Source: Verrucomicrobiota bacterium
GTDB lineage: Bacteria > Verrucomicrobiota > Verrucomicrobiia > Chthoniobacterales > SZAS-18
NCBI GenBank assembly: GCA_018240025.1
Contig: JAFEGM010000059.1
Span: 34,744-93,813, forward strand
DNA length: 59,070 nt
Reading direction: 5' to 3'
The position numbers and the translations under genes are program-made. The notes below the pieces were generated by a model that worked only from the letters and a program-made list of their open reading frames with translations, searched no databases and was not told the origin of the DNA. Shown piece by piece: positions 1 through 9,843 of this stretch. How positions within the stretch are numbered: the first letter of the stretch is position 1; each line of letters begins with the position of its first letter.

Positions 1-426
1 CAATGCGGGGCCTGCACCGTGCATCTCAACGGCAAGCCGGAACGCAGCTGCACGCTGCGGGTCGCGCAGGTCGGCAACCGCGCGGTGACCACCATCGAGG
101 GGCTCTCGCCCGATGGGTCGCATCCGCTGCAGAAGGCCTGGATCAAGCACGACGTGCCGCAATGCGGCTACTGTCAGGCCGGGCAAATTATGGCCGCCGC
201 TGCGCTGCTGGCCGAGAACAACAAGCCGACCGACGCGGACATCGACGCGGCCATGAGCGGCAACATCTGCCGCTGCGCCACCTACCTGCGCATTCGCAAG
301 GCCATCCACGACGCCGCCGCCAACCTGCGCGGCGAGAAGACGGTCGACGCCGGCGCGGTCTCCGCCACGGCCGGCCTGGCCTGCGCCGAAATCTGCACGG
401 CCCACGAGAAGGAGGTCTGCGCATGA
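1..426 (+). CDS. (2Fe-2S)-binding small subunit of a molybdenum hydroxylase (5'-partial)
   Basis: This is the electron-transfer subunit of a molybdenum hydroxylase of the isoquinoline 1-oxidoreductase / aldehyde oxidoreductase type. The frame is open from base 1, so the start and the first cluster cysteines lie outside the window. The visible part opens with [11 protein letters not shown], the end of the ferredoxin-like cluster loop. The second cluster domain follows, with [10 protein letters not shown] (bases 163-192) and NICRCATY (262-285). It would pass electrons from the molybdopterin subunit, whose start codon overlaps this stop codon (ATGA). The roughly 35-residue tail after the last cluster motif carries three extra cysteines that I do not recognise from the family. 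Family assignment is secure; the substrate is unknown. Confidence 0.9.
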   Translation, partial: QCGACTVHLNGKPERSCTLRVAQVGNRAVTTIEGLSPDGSHPLQKAWIKHDVPQCGYCQAGQIMAAAALLAENNKPTDADIDAAMSGNICRCATYLRIRKAIHDAAANLRGEKTVDAGAVSATAGLACAEICTAHEKEVCA

Positions 427-2618
427 AGACGCTCGACGCCCCGGCGCTCAGCCGCCGCTCGTTTCTCCAACTTTCCGCGCTGGCCGGCGGCGGCCTGCTG
501 CTGGCTTTCGACTGGCTGGAAGCCGCGCCGGGCGATGCCACCGCGGTCACCGGGCAATTCGCGCCCAACGGCTACCTGCGCATCACGCCGAACGGCAAGG
601 TGACGCTGTTCTCGAAGAATCCCGAATGCGGCCAGGGCGTGAAGACCGCGCTGCCGATGATCGTGGCCGAGGAACTCGGCGTCGACATCACGGCGGTGAC
701 GATCGAGCAGGCCCCGACCGACGAGAAGACCTACGGACGCCAGTTCGCCGGTGGCAGCCGCTCGGTCCCCGACAACTACGACCTTCACCGCAAGGCCGGC
801 GCGGCCGCCCGCATGCTGCTCGTGGCCGCCGCCGCCAGGACCTGGAACGTGCCGGAGGCCGAATGCCAGGCGGAGAAAGGCGCGGTCGTGCACGCGAAGT
901 CCGGCCGCGCGCTGGCCTACGGCGCGCTGGTCAATGCGGCCGCCCAGCTGCCGGTGCCGGCGGAAAAGGACATCGTGCTCAAATCGCCCAAGGACTTCAC
1001 GCTCCTCGGCAGGCGCATCGGCGGGGTGGACAATCCGGCCATCGTCTCGGGCAAGGGCCTCTTCGGCAGCGACTTCAAGCTGCCTGGGATGTTGCACGCG
1101 AGCTACCAGCGCTGCCCGGTCCCGGGCGGCAAGGTGAAGTCGGCCAATCTCGACAAGATCAAGGCCCTGCCGGGCGTGAAGGACGCCTTCGTGCTCGAGG
1201 GCGGGACCGATCCCACCGGCCTCGTCTCGGGCGTGGCCATCCTGGCCGACTCCACCTGGGCGGCGATGTCCGCGCGCAAGCAGCTGCAGGTGACCTGGGA
1301 CGAGGGCTCGCTCGACGGCTACAGCACCGCGGCCTACGAGGCCAAGGCGGCTGAACTCGGCAAGCAGGCCGGCAAGGAGGTGCGCAAGGACGGCGACGTC
1401 GAGGCGGCCTTCAAGAGCGCCAAGAAGGTGGTCGAGGCGGCCTACTCGTATCCATTCATCAGCCACGCCAATCTCGAGCCGCAGAACTGCACGGCCCGCG
1501 TGCAGGACGGCAAAGTCGGGGTCTGGGCGCCGACCCAAAACCCCGGGCCCGCGCTCGATCTCCTCGTCAAAACGCTGGGCGTGAAGAAGGAGGACATCAC
1601 CCTCCACGTGCTGCGCATCGGCGGCGGTTTCGGCCGGCGGCTGATCAACGACTTCGTGGCCGAGGCGGCCGCGATCGCCCAGAAAGCCAAGGCGCCGGTC
1701 AAGCTGACCTGGACGCGCGAGGACGACATGCGGCACGACTTCTACCGCCCGGGCGGATTCCACTTCCTGCGCGGTGCGGTCGATGCGGCCGGCAAGATCA
1801 GCGCGTGGAGAAACCACTTCGTCACGTTCTGTCTGCCGGGCGGGACCGATCCGATGCGCTCGGCCGGCCTGAGTCCGGAAGAGTTGCCCGCGCGGTTCCT
1901 GGAGAATTATCGCCTGGAGCAGTCGATGATTCCCTCGATCACGCCGTCGGGGCCGCTGCGTGCGCCCGGCAGCAACGCCTTCGCCTTCGTCTTCCAGTCC
2001 TTCATCGACGAACTGGCGCACGCCGCCGGGCGCGATCCGCTCGAGGTCCGACTCGATCTCCTCGGCGAGGACCGCAAGGTGGCCGCCACCCGCGGCCCGG
2101 CCTACGACACGGCCCGGATGAAGGGCGTCGTGCGCCGCGCCGCCAAGATGGCCAACTGGGGCCGCAAGCTCGAGAGCGGGCGCGGGCTCGGACTCGCCTT
2201 CCACTTCAGCCACAGCGGCTACGTCGCGCAGGTGGTGGAGGCCAGCGTGGCCAAGGACGGCTCGGTCAAGGTGCATGACGTCTGGTGCGCGGCCGACGTC
2301 GGCCCGATCCTCAATCGCAGCGGCGCGGAGAATCAGATCGAAGGCAGCATTCTCGACGGCCTGAGCGAAGCGCTGACCCAGGAGATCACGATCGAGAACG
2401 GCCGCACCGTGCAGTCGAACTTCCACGAGTATGCGCTCATCCGGATGAACGAGGCGCCACGCGTGCACATCGAGTTCATCGAGAGCGACAACCCGCCCAC
2501 CGGTCTCGGCGAGCCCGCCCTGCCGCCTACGCCGCCGGCGCTTTGCAATGCAATCTTTGCCGCCTGCGGCAAGCGCATCCGCACCCTGCCGATCTCGAAG
2601 ACGAATCTGGCGGGCTGA
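423..2618 (+). CDS. Xanthine dehydrogenase family molybdopterin-binding subunit (IorB-like), Tat-exported
   Basis: This is the 731-residue catalytic subunit, the usual length for isoquinoline 1-oxidoreductase beta / aldehyde dehydrogenase Moco subunits. The ATG at 423 overlaps the stop of the small subunit, implying translational coupling. The N-terminus has a twin-arginine signal, SRRSFLQL (residues 10-17), followed by a hydrophobic run, so the complex probably acts in the periplasm. [17 protein letters not shown] and the C-terminal GLGEPALPP (residues 694-702, holding the likely active-site Glu697) are Moco-binding family motifs. No cytochrome c subunit and no XdhC-type maturation factor is visible in the window. 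The substrate cannot be deduced; N-heterocycles or aldehydes are possible. Confidence 0.9.
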   Translation: MKTLDAPALSRRSFLQLSALAGGGLLLAFDWLEAAPGDATAVTGQFAPNGYLRITPNGKVTLFSKNPECGQGVKTALPMIVAEELGVDITAVTIEQAPTDEKTYGRQFAGGSRSVPDNYDLHRKAGAAARMLLVAAAARTWNVPEAECQAEKGAVVHAKSGRALAYGALVNAAAQLPVPAEKDIVLKSPKDFTLLGRRIGGVDNPAIVSGKGLFGSDFKLPGMLHASYQRCPVPGGKVKSANLDKIKALPGVKDAFVLEGGTDPTGLVSGVAILADSTWAAMSARKQLQVTWDEGSLDGYSTAAYEAKAAELGKQAGKEVRKDGDVEAAFKSAKKVVEAAYSYPFISHANLEPQNCTARVQDGKVGVWAPTQNPGPALDLLVKTLGVKKEDITLHVLRIGGGFGRRLINDFVAEAAAIAQKAKAPVKLTWTREDDMRHDFYRPGGFHFLRGAVDAAGKISAWRNHFVTFCLPGGTDPMRSAGLSPEELPARFLENYRLEQSMIPSITPSGPLRAPGSNAFAFVFQSFIDELAHAAGRDPLEVRLDLLGEDRKVAATRGPAYDTARMKGVVRRAAKMANWGRKLESGRGLGLAFHFSHSGYVAQVVEASVAKDGSVKVHDVWCAADVGPILNRSGAENQIEGSILDGLSEALTQEITIENGRTVQSNFHEYALIRMNEAPRVHIEFIESDNPPTGLGEPALPPTPPALCNAIFAACGKRIRTLPISKTNLAG

Positions 2619-2714
2619 GAAGTCCGTCGTCCGCCGATTCCGGATCGCTCTTCCGCGACCTCCCAGCATTCGTCTTCGCCCATCACGAAGCGGCAGGACG
2701 AGTGAGCAGAATTC

Positions 2715-2745
2715 GTCGGTGGGGTGGAGTTCCACCTCCACCGAC
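2715..2745. terminator. Hairpin between convergent genes, probable bidirectional terminator
   Basis: A long inverted repeat (left arm 2715-2728, two-base loop, right arm 2731-2745, one bulged base) lies in the 197-bp gap between the molybdenum hydroxylase operon and the convergent kinase gene. There is no T-run on either side, so it may need Rho or act only as an mRNA 3' stabiliser. Confidence 0.5.
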
Positions 2746-2815
2746 GGAGCCGAGTCCTGGATGACCTACGCATTGCAGAACTCGCCTGACCAAGCGAAGA
2801 CGTGGCTGAGAGCGC

Positions 2816-4423
2816 TCAGCGATCCGCTGGCGGAGTCGGCGGCGGCGGCGCGTCGGGCGCAGGGATGGCCGGCAACGGCGGCAGCAGGGTGGGCGCGGGC
2901 GTCGGAGTTGGACTCTCGGGCGTAGGCGTCGGGGTTGCCCTGAGGGCGGCTTCGACGATGCGGCGCGCCTCGCGCTCGGCGGCTTTGCGCGCCGCGCGAT
3001 CGGAGCGTTCGGAGCGATTGCCGGACTGGGTCCAGAACACGATCCAAACTACGAAAATGAGGATCCAGACCTTGTTCGGAAGGGTGCGGAGGAGGTCGAC
3101 CAAACGCTGCAGCTCACCCGTCCAGTTGATGTCTGGGGGCTTCGTCGGGAACGACGGATCCGCTGCGGCCGGCGGCGGCCCGCTCGGCGGACGCACGCTG
3201 GTGTCGGTCGCGGGCCGGGGCACGCCGGGCAAAGTTGGCGGCGCGCCCGCAGCAGCCGAAGCCGCGTCCGCGGGCAGAATGAGCGTCTGCCCCTCTTCGC
3301 CCACCGGCGCATGGCCGGGCGGCATTCGGGCCGCGGCGGTCGCGCTGGTCACCGGCACGGCGGCGCCGCTGACGGTCGCGGGCCGGGCGCCCGCGGGCAG
3401 GATGAGCGTGGTCGCCGGCCCCTCGCTGGCCGGGGAAGGCGGCAATGGCGGCGGTTGCGGCAGGCCGGCCCGCACTTCGAGGTCACGGCGGATGCGATCG
3501 AGTTCGTCGCGCAGATCGGCCGCACGGGCCGGGGTGCGGTGTTCGGGATCCTTCTCCAGCAGGCCGCGCAGGAGCTCGACGATCTCCCGCGGCTGCCGGG
3601 CCAGCTCCTCGAACGGCGGTGCTTGGAACTGGTGCTTGCCGATGACCTGCGAGAGCGTGCCGGTGAACGGCAGCCGGCCGGTCAGGATCTGCCACAGGAT
3701 GATGCCGAGCGAGTACAGATCGGAGCGCCCGTCGAGATCACGATCGCCCGCGCATTGCTCCGGCGAAGCATAGGCCGGGGTGCCGGTGAAGCTGGTCGAG
3801 GCGGTCGTCAGCGAGGCCAGCGTGTCTTCCAGCCGGGTCTGCCCGAAGCTGCGGGCCAGGCCGAAATCGATCACCTTCACCTGCCGGTCGCCGGCCGCCT
3901 TGGAGCGCTCGTCCTCGTGGTCGATGGCCTCGCCCTCGAGCAGCATGAGATTGGCCGGCTTGAGGTCGCGGTGGATGAGCTCCCGTTTGTGCGCCGCGGC
4001 CAGAGCCGCCGCCACCTGCGCCATGAGCGCCAGCGCCAGGCGCGGCTCCAGCACCGGCGTCTCGCGCAGCATGGCCGAGAGCGGGCGGCCGACCACGAAC
4101 TCCATGGCGTAGAAGAACTCGCCGCCCTCCTCGCCGAGGTGGAGCACGCTGGCCACGTTCGGATGCCGCAGCTGGGCCGCGGCGCGCGCCTCGCGCTGGA
4201 AGCGGCGGCGGGCCAGTTCGTCGTTGACGTAGTCCGACGCGATGACCTTGAGCGCGACCGTGATGCGCAGGCCGTCGTCGACCGCCTTGTAGGTCACGCC
4301 CATCGCTCCGCGACCGAGTTCCTCGAGCGAGCCATCGGACCGCCGCGCCACGCGGAAGTGCCCGAAACGCACCGAATCGGTCGTCTCGGAGGCGGAGGCC
4401 AAATTGGGATCGGAGCCGTCCAT
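2816..4423 (-). CDS. Hanks-type serine/threonine protein kinase with a transmembrane segment and a Pro/Thr-rich tail
   Basis: A 535-residue PknB-like kinase. The glycine loop is GRGAMG (37-42), the ATP-binding lysine is Lys59, and the catalytic motifs [19 protein letters not shown] and [10 protein letters not shown] are intact, so it should be active. A Pro/Ala-rich linker follows the kinase domain, then one membrane segment (about residues 450-465, [13 protein letters not shown]). A basic stretch and a Pro/Thr-rich C-terminus ([13 protein letters not shown]) should lie outside the cytoplasm. There is no PASTA, TPR or WD40 sensor domain. I chose the ATG at 4423 because kinase homology begins about 20 residues later; the frame stays open further upstream but would overlap the divergent clpX leader. 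The ligand and targets are unknown. Confidence 0.88.
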   Translation of the reverse strand: MDGSDPNLASASETTDSVRFGHFRVARRSDGSLEELGRGAMGVTYKAVDDGLRITVALKVIASDYVNDELARRRFQREARAAAQLRHPNVASVLHLGEEGGEFFYAMEFVVGRPLSAMLRETPVLEPRLALALMAQVAAALAAAHKRELIHRDLKPANLMLLEGEAIDHEDERSKAAGDRQVKVIDFGLARSFGQTRLEDTLASLTTASTSFTGTPAYASPEQCAGDRDLDGRSDLYSLGIILWQILTGRLPFTGTLSQVIGKHQFQAPPFEELARQPREIVELLRGLLEKDPEHRTPARAADLRDELDRIRRDLEVRAGLPQPPPLPPSPASEGPATTLILPAGARPATVSGAAVPVTSATAAARMPPGHAPVGEEGQTLILPADAASAAAGAPPTLPGVPRPATDTSVRPPSGPPPAAADPSFPTKPPDINWTGELQRLVDLLRTLPNKVWILIFVVWIVFWTQSGNRSERSDRAARKAAEREARRIVEAALRATPTPTPESPTPTPAPTLLPPLPAIPAPDAPPPPTPPADR

Positions 4424-4589
4424 GCGGAATCGCGTTTTCGCATCAAGCACGCCCCATGGCAAAGACGGATCGCGCCGGACGACCGCGATGGCGGGTCCAC
4501 CCGGACAGCGACTCGACCGGGTGCGGCAAACTCCGCCCACCACGCATTTTCGATTTTCCCCGCGGGCATTTCTGCGCCATGCGAAGAGC
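4424..4589. promoter_or_regulatory. Divergent intergenic region between the kinase gene and clpX
   Basis: These 166 bases separate two divergently transcribed genes and must hold the promoters of both. The part nearest clpX is locally AT-richer (around 4540-4572). I could not pick -35/-10 boxes with confidence. Confidence 0.35.
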
Positions 4590-5879
4590 GTGGCGCGTCT
4601 TTCCAATCTCACGCTGTGTTCCTTCTGCGGTAAGAGCCATGCCGAAGTCCGCAAACTCGTCGCCGGACCCGGCGTCTACATTTGCGACAGCTGCATCGGG
4701 GTCTGCAAAAACATCCTCGACAAGGAGCTGAGCGAGGAAGCCCGCAAGCAGTCGGCCGCGCCGCGCCTGCGCGTGCCCCGGCCGGCCGAGATCAAGGCGG
4801 AGCTGGATCGCCACGTGATCGGTCAGGACGTGGCCAAGAAGGTTCTCTCGGTGGCGGTGCACAACCATTACAAGCGCATCAATCTCGCCGACCAGCCTCC
4901 GTCGAAGGGCAATGTGGTGGTGGATCCCCACGCGGACGTGGAGGTGGAGAAGAGCAACATTCTGCTGCTCGGGCCCACCGGCTCCGGCAAGACGTTGCTG
5001 GCCCGCACGCTCGCCCGCATCCTCGACGTGCCGTTTTCCATCGCCGATGCCACCACGCTGACCGAGGCCGGCTACGTGGGCGAGGACGTGGAGAACATCA
5101 TCCTGCGCCTGCTGCAGAATGCGGACTACGACGTGAAGCGGGCGGAGATCGGGATCATCTACATCGACGAAATCGATAAGATCGGGCGCAAAACGGAGAA
5201 CGTCTCCATCACCCGCGACGTCAGCGGCGAAGGCGTGCAGCAGGCCCTGCTGAAAATCCTCGAGGGCACGCTTTGCAACGTCCCGCCGCAGGGCGGCCGC
5301 AAGCATCCGCAGCAGGAGTACATCCAGGTCAACACCCAGAACATCCTCTTCATCTGCGGCGGCGCCTTCGTCGGGCTGGACAAGATCGTGACCCGCCGCC
5401 GCGGGCAGAAGGGCATGGGCTTCGCCGCCGCCTCGCAGCCGGGCTTGACGGGTGCCGATCTCCCGGGCGATCCGGCTTTCCACATCGAGCCCGAGGACCT
5501 GCTCGCGTTCGGCATGATCCCCGAGTTCATCGGCCGACTCCCCGTGGCGGCCTCGCTCTCGGCCCTGACCGAGGAGGATCTCGTCCGGGTGCTGACCGAG
5601 CCGCGCAATGCCATGGTCAAGCAGTACGCCAAGCTGCTCGCGCTCGAGGGTGTCTCGCTCAACCTGACCAAGGACGCGGTGCGCGCCCTGGCGCAGCAGG
5701 CGCTGACCAAGGGCACCGGCGCGCGGGCGTTGCGCAGTCTGATCGAGCGACTGATGCTCGACGTGATGTACGACATTCCGAGCCGCACCGACGTGGAGGC
5801 AGTGACGATCAATCGCGCGACCGTGCTGGGCAAAGGCACGCCCTTGATCCGCAAGAAGACCGAAGCCAGCGCCGCCTGA
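4590..5879 (+). CDS. clpX: ATP-dependent Clp protease ATP-binding subunit ClpX
   Basis: ClpX is the AAA+ unfoldase that recognises tagged substrates and threads them into ClpP in the cytoplasm. With a GTG start at 4590 the protein has 429 residues, the usual size, and begins [16 protein letters not shown]. This places the zinc-finger cysteines at 10, 13, 32 and 35; ATG codons further upstream give an implausible extension. Walker A (GPTGSGKT), Walker B ([10 protein letters not shown]), the pore-loop motif GYVGEDVEN and the C-terminal [12 protein letters not shown] are all present. The ClpP-contacting IGF loop reads MGF (in GQKGMGF), which should still dock. clpP and tig are not adjacent; here clpX stands alone beside a kinase gene. 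Confidence 0.95.
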   Translation: MARLSNLTLCSFCGKSHAEVRKLVAGPGVYICDSCIGVCKNILDKELSEEARKQSAAPRLRVPRPAEIKAELDRHVIGQDVAKKVLSVAVHNHYKRINLADQPPSKGNVVVDPHADVEVEKSNILLLGPTGSGKTLLARTLARILDVPFSIADATTLTEAGYVGEDVENIILRLLQNADYDVKRAEIGIIYIDEIDKIGRKTENVSITRDVSGEGVQQALLKILEGTLCNVPPQGGRKHPQQEYIQVNTQNILFICGGAFVGLDKIVTRRRGQKGMGFAAASQPGLTGADLPGDPAFHIEPEDLLAFGMIPEFIGRLPVAASLSALTEEDLVRVLTEPRNAMVKQYAKLLALEGVSLNLTKDAVRALAQQALTKGTGARALRSLIERLMLDVMYDIPSRTDVEAVTINRATVLGKGTPLIRKKTEASAA

Positions 5880-5885
5880 GGCAGC

Positions 5886-5906
5886 GCCCCCGCGCCCGGC
5901 GGGGGC
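5886..5906 (+). terminator. GC-rich hairpin just after clpX
   Basis: GCCCCCGC (5886-5893) pairs with GCGGGGGC (5899-5906) across a five-base loop, seven bases after the clpX stop codon. No T-run follows, so it is a weak intrinsic terminator or a 3' stabilising hairpin. Confidence 0.45.
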
Positions 5907-6003
5907 CTCTGGTCACGGAAATCGGCGCTTTCGTCACAACGCGCTCGCATCCCGGTCGATTCTGGAGGAGATACGGTCCGCCCCCCGGCTGGGGTCTCTC
6001 TGT

Positions 6004-8775
6004 ATGCTTCCGATCCTCCGTACCCTTCTCCTTGGCCTGCTGCTCTTCGCCTCCCTCGCCCCGCGCGCCTTCGCGCAGGCCGACGGCACCGTCGACACCA
6101 ACTTCAATCCACCGGTCCTGACCTACGGGCAGGTGAACATGATGGTCCGGCAGCCGGACGGCAAAATCCTCATCGCCGGCGACTTCACGCTCGCGAACGG
6201 CGTCTTCGCCAGCGGCCTGGCCCGCTTCAATGCGGACGGGTCGCTCGACACCGCCTTCGCAGCCAACCTGGGCACCGGCTTCGACAGCCCCGTGAACCAG
6301 GTGGCGTTGACCAGCACCGGCCAGATCATCGTCGGCGGCAATTTCTTCACCTGCAACGGCACCACCCGCAACACCCTGGCCCGGCTGAATGCGGATGGCA
6401 CCCTCGACACCGCCTGGGATGTCGGCAACCTCCTCAACTTCGGCACCACGGCGCTCGACGGCCTCGGGTCTGCCGGGTCCTTCGCGCTCCTGCCTGACGA
6501 CAAGATCCTTCTGATCGGGACGTTCCAGACCGTCGGCCCCAGCTTCGTCGTGCGGAACCATATCGCGCGTTTCAACGCCGACGGCACTTTGGACGCCACC
6601 TACTCGGTCGGCACCGGTCTCACGCTCGGCGGACTCGGCGCCAACGCCAGCGGCGGCCAGATCCTCGTGTCCGGCAGCACGACCTACATCAGCGGCAGCT
6701 ACGACAGCTGCAATGGCGTGGCCACCACGACCGGCCTCTCGCGCCTGAACACCGCCACCGGCGCGGTCGATGCCACCTTTAACGTCGCCTCCGGTACGGA
6801 GGCGCTCTCCAACGCCGGCCTCGGCGCGATCGATTTCACCGGCCGACTCATCATCAACGGTTTCTTCGCCAGCTTCAACGGCGTGGCCCGGCGCGACATC
6901 TGCCGGCTCAACATCGACGGCACGGTCGACACCTCGTTCAACGCCGGCGACATCCCCGGTGGCTCGGGCGTCTACAACGTGGACATCGCGGCCTCCGGCA
7001 AGATCTACATCTCCGGTGGCTACAACTCGGTCGGCGGGACGCCCCGCCGCAGCTACGCCCGGCTGAACGAGGACGGATCGCTCGATACGACCTTCAATCC
7101 CGGCTCGGGCGCCACCAACGGATACGGCTCCTACATCAAGGAGTTATCGGACGGCCGCGTGTTCTGCGGCGGCGGCTTCGGCGCCTTCAACGGCGCAGCC
7201 CGTACCAGCATGGCGATCTGCAGTTCGACGGGCGTGACCGATGCGACCTTCCTTCCCTCGCCCGGCATCACTCGCGGCAATGCCTTCGGCAGCGCGGTGG
7301 CCGTGCAGCCCGACGGCAAGGTCCTCGTCGGCGGGTTCTTCTCGCTGGCCGACAGTCTCCCCCGCCAGTCGCTGATCCGGCTGAATACGGACGGAACCAT
7401 CGATACCTCCTTCAATCCCGGCGGCGTGGGCGGCGACAACTCCTGCCGCGCCATCGTCGTGCGGCCGGACGGCAAGATCTACATCTGCGGCCAGTTCCGC
7501 AGTTGGAACAACGTGCAGCGCCTGCGTCTGGCCCGCCTGAACAGCGACGGCACGCTCGACACCAGCTTCGATCCGGGCCTCGGCTTGAACAACATCCCCT
7601 ACGGTCTCGTCGAGCAGCCCGACGGCAAGATCGTGGTCTCGGGCGCGTTCACCACCGCTAACGGAGTGCAGCGCAATGGCCTCGCCCGTTTCAATCCGGA
7701 CGGCACGCTCGACACGTCCTTCAATCCCGGCACCGGCTTCCTCAACGGCACCTTCGCCTACTCACCGCTCGCCATCGGACTGCAGTCGACCGGCAAGATC
7801 CTGGTCGGCGGCTCGTTCAACGCCTACAACGGCACGGCCAAGGCCAACCTGATCCGGGTCAATGCGGACGGCACGCTCGACACCACCTTCACCGCCGCTC
7901 CCAACAGCCTCGTGCGCGCCATTTCGGTGCTCTCCGACGATCGCTTCTACATCGGCGGCAGCTTCAACACCATTTCGGGCACGAGTCGCCAACGCGTGGC
8001 TCGCCTGAATGCGGACGGATCGCTGGACGGAACCTTTTTGATTCCCAGTACCACCAACTTTACCGTTCGCGCCATCCGTCCCCTAGCCAGTGGCCAGATC
8101 TACATCGGCGGCAGCGGCACGACTGTCTCGGGCCAGCCTCGACGGCAGATCGCGCGCCTGAACCAGAATGGCACACTCGACACGACCTTCGACCCGGGCA
8201 CCGGCGCCACTTCGTTCCTCTACGGACAAACCAACGCGGTCTTCAACGGCTTCTGCTTCGTCGCCGGCCTGGCGGTGCTACCCACGGATGGCGCGCTCTT
8301 CGCGACTGGCACCTTCATGGCCTTCGGTGGCCAGCCGCGCTTCGGCATCGTGAAGCTCAATGCTCTGCAGTACGAGACCTTCCAGGCCCGCTACTTCACC
8401 TTAGCCGAGTTCCTTGACCCCAACCTCAGCGGGCTGACAGCCGACCCCGACGGCGACGGCGTCTCCAACCTGCTCGAATTCGCCTTCAACTCGAATCCGC
8501 GCTCGGCCAGCTCGTCCATCCGGCCGACAGTCAGCTTGGTCAATAGTGGCGGCAGCTTCGCCAACGAGATCACCTTCCCGCGCCGGCTCTTCACGCCCGG
8601 CCTCACCTACATCGTGGAAACATCCAGCGATTTGCAGACTTGGACCAGCGGTGCCAGCCAGCTCTCGCTCGGCGCCAGCGATGGCGTTACCCAGGTGGTC
8701 ACTTTCCGCGACAACACTTCGCTCAGTGTGGCCACCCCGAGGCGTTTCATCCGCCTCCGCGTGATCAGACCGTAG
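6004..8775 (+). CDS. Secreted delta-60 repeat (seven-bladed-like beta-propeller) protein
   Basis: A 923-residue exported protein with a clear signal peptide (hydrophobic LLLGLLLFASLAPRAFAQA). The body is made of about 14 copies of a roughly 55-60-residue repeat whose hallmark is F/LNxDGTLDTxF, alternating with QPDGKILVGG-type strands. This is the delta-60 repeat family, thought to form beta-propellers. The last 140 residues differ: an acidic DPDGDGVSNLLEFAFN segment and a beta-rich domain with YIVETSSDLQTW, an arrangement often seen at the end of secreted Verrucomicrobiota proteins. There is no sorting signal that I can identify. The function is unknown; a surface or extracellular binding role is likely. 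A GGAGGAG at about 5964 is too distant to act as its ribosome site. Confidence 0.85.
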   Translation: MLPILRTLLLGLLLFASLAPRAFAQADGTVDTNFNPPVLTYGQVNMMVRQPDGKILIAGDFTLANGVFASGLARFNADGSLDTAFAANLGTGFDSPVNQVALTSTGQIIVGGNFFTCNGTTRNTLARLNADGTLDTAWDVGNLLNFGTTALDGLGSAGSFALLPDDKILLIGTFQTVGPSFVVRNHIARFNADGTLDATYSVGTGLTLGGLGANASGGQILVSGSTTYISGSYDSCNGVATTTGLSRLNTATGAVDATFNVASGTEALSNAGLGAIDFTGRLIINGFFASFNGVARRDICRLNIDGTVDTSFNAGDIPGGSGVYNVDIAASGKIYISGGYNSVGGTPRRSYARLNEDGSLDTTFNPGSGATNGYGSYIKELSDGRVFCGGGFGAFNGAARTSMAICSSTGVTDATFLPSPGITRGNAFGSAVAVQPDGKVLVGGFFSLADSLPRQSLIRLNTDGTIDTSFNPGGVGGDNSCRAIVVRPDGKIYICGQFRSWNNVQRLRLARLNSDGTLDTSFDPGLGLNNIPYGLVEQPDGKIVVSGAFTTANGVQRNGLARFNPDGTLDTSFNPGTGFLNGTFAYSPLAIGLQSTGKILVGGSFNAYNGTAKANLIRVNADGTLDTTFTAAPNSLVRAISVLSDDRFYIGGSFNTISGTSRQRVARLNADGSLDGTFLIPSTTNFTVRAIRPLASGQIYIGGSGTTVSGQPRRQIARLNQNGTLDTTFDPGTGATSFLYGQTNAVFNGFCFVAGLAVLPTDGALFATGTFMAFGGQPRFGIVKLNALQYETFQARYFTLAEFLDPNLSGLTADPDGDGVSNLLEFAFNSNPRSASSSIRPTVSLVNSGGSFANEITFPRRLFTPGLTYIVETSSDLQTWTSGASQLSLGASDGVTQVVTFRDNTSLSVATPRRFIRLRVIRP

Positions 8776-8797
8776 GCTTCAAGCAATCAGGCCGGCC

Positions 8798-9739
8798 ATG
8801 GGGGAATCGGTCCGCCTCGAGCTCTCCCTGGCCGTCTCGGGCTCGCTCGCGCTCAGCCCACTAGTCGGGGCGGAGCCCGGCGCAGCGGCTGGCGGCCGCC
8901 CCGCCGCCGAGCTCCAGGCCCGACTCGACCGGGCTCTCGCCGCGGTGACGACCGGCCCCGGCGCGGTCTCCCGGGACCAGCTGGCCGTCACGCTGCTGCA
9001 ACTGCGCGGCTCGGGCGAGATGGCTTGGGCCGGCCAGCGCAGCGAGGTGCCGATCTACCCGGCCAGCGTGATCAAGCTCTTCTACCTCGCCGCCGCGCAC
9101 GCCTGGCTGGAGGACGGGCGGCTGACCGATTCAGCCGAAATGCAGCGGGCGTTGCGCGACATGATCGTCGGTTCCTCCAACGACGCCACGCACTACGTCG
9201 TCGATTTGCTCACCGGCACGACCAGCGGGCCCGAGCTGCCGTCCGAGGAGCTGGCCCGCTGGCAGGAGCGGCGCGATGCGGTCAATCGCCACTTCGCCGC
9301 GCTGGGCTACCGGCAGATCAACTGCAATCGGAAGCCGTGGGGCGACGGACCCTACGGTCGCGAGTTGCAGGCGATGAACGCCTTCCCAGCCACCCGCCGC
9401 AACCAGCTCACGACCGACGCCACCGCCCGCCTGCTGGCGGAGATCGCGCTGGATCGCTCCGTCACCCCCTCGCGTTCGGCCGCCCAGCGGGCTTTGCTGG
9501 CACGCGACCCGAAGGCGCCGCCGCAGCCCGAGGATCAGACCACCGGATTCATCGGCGAAGGCTTGCCCACGGGGGCCAGGCTCTGGTCGAAAGCGGGCTG
9601 GACCAGTCAGACCCGGCACGATGCGGCGCTGGTCGAGCTGGCCGATGGCACTCGCTGGGTGCTCGTCATCTTCAGCGAAGGTCAGGCGGAAAATCGCACC
9701 CTCCTGCCGACCTTGACCCGACAGATCTTTGCCCGCTGA
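8798..9739 (+). CDS. Serine hydrolase of the class A beta-lactamase fold
   Basis: A 313-residue protein with the penicillin-recognising enzyme motifs: the nucleophile tetrad S90-V-I-K93 (PASVIKLFY), S127-N-D129 in place of the usual SDN, and K265-A-G267 in place of KTG. An N-terminal hydrophobic stretch ends near VGAEPG and may be a signal peptide. The altered SDN and KTG motifs argue for a beta-lactamase-related hydrolase or D,D-peptidase-like enzyme rather than an efficient beta-lactamase, but this is inference. It follows the delta-60 gene by 22 bases and could be co-transcribed. It is not safe to call it a resistance gene. Confidence 0.8.
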   Translation: MGESVRLELSLAVSGSLALSPLVGAEPGAAAGGRPAAELQARLDRALAAVTTGPGAVSRDQLAVTLLQLRGSGEMAWAGQRSEVPIYPASVIKLFYLAAAHAWLEDGRLTDSAEMQRALRDMIVGSSNDATHYVVDLLTGTTSGPELPSEELARWQERRDAVNRHFAALGYRQINCNRKPWGDGPYGRELQAMNAFPATRRNQLTTDATARLLAEIALDRSVTPSRSAAQRALLARDPKAPPQPEDQTTGFIGEGLPTGARLWSKAGWTSQTRHDAALVELADGTRWVLVIFSEGQAENRTLLPTLTRQIFAR

Positions 9740-9843
9740 CTCGGCGCCCGGCTCCCGGGTGGAGTGCCGATTTTTGAGCCCCAGCCGGACTCGTAGCCGC
9801 TTGCAATCCGGAGCGGAAATCTCCGTACTGCCGCGCTGCCCCC

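Noticed and set aside
282..2741. Long open frame on the minus strand opposite the molybdenum hydroxylase
   Set aside because: It mirrors the GC-rich codon pattern of the real gene, has no recognisable domain and is rich in Arg, Gly and His as expected for an antisense frame.
8798..9739. Beta-lactamase resistance gene
   Set aside because: SDN and KTG motifs are replaced by SND and KAG, so resistance activity is not supported by the sequence.
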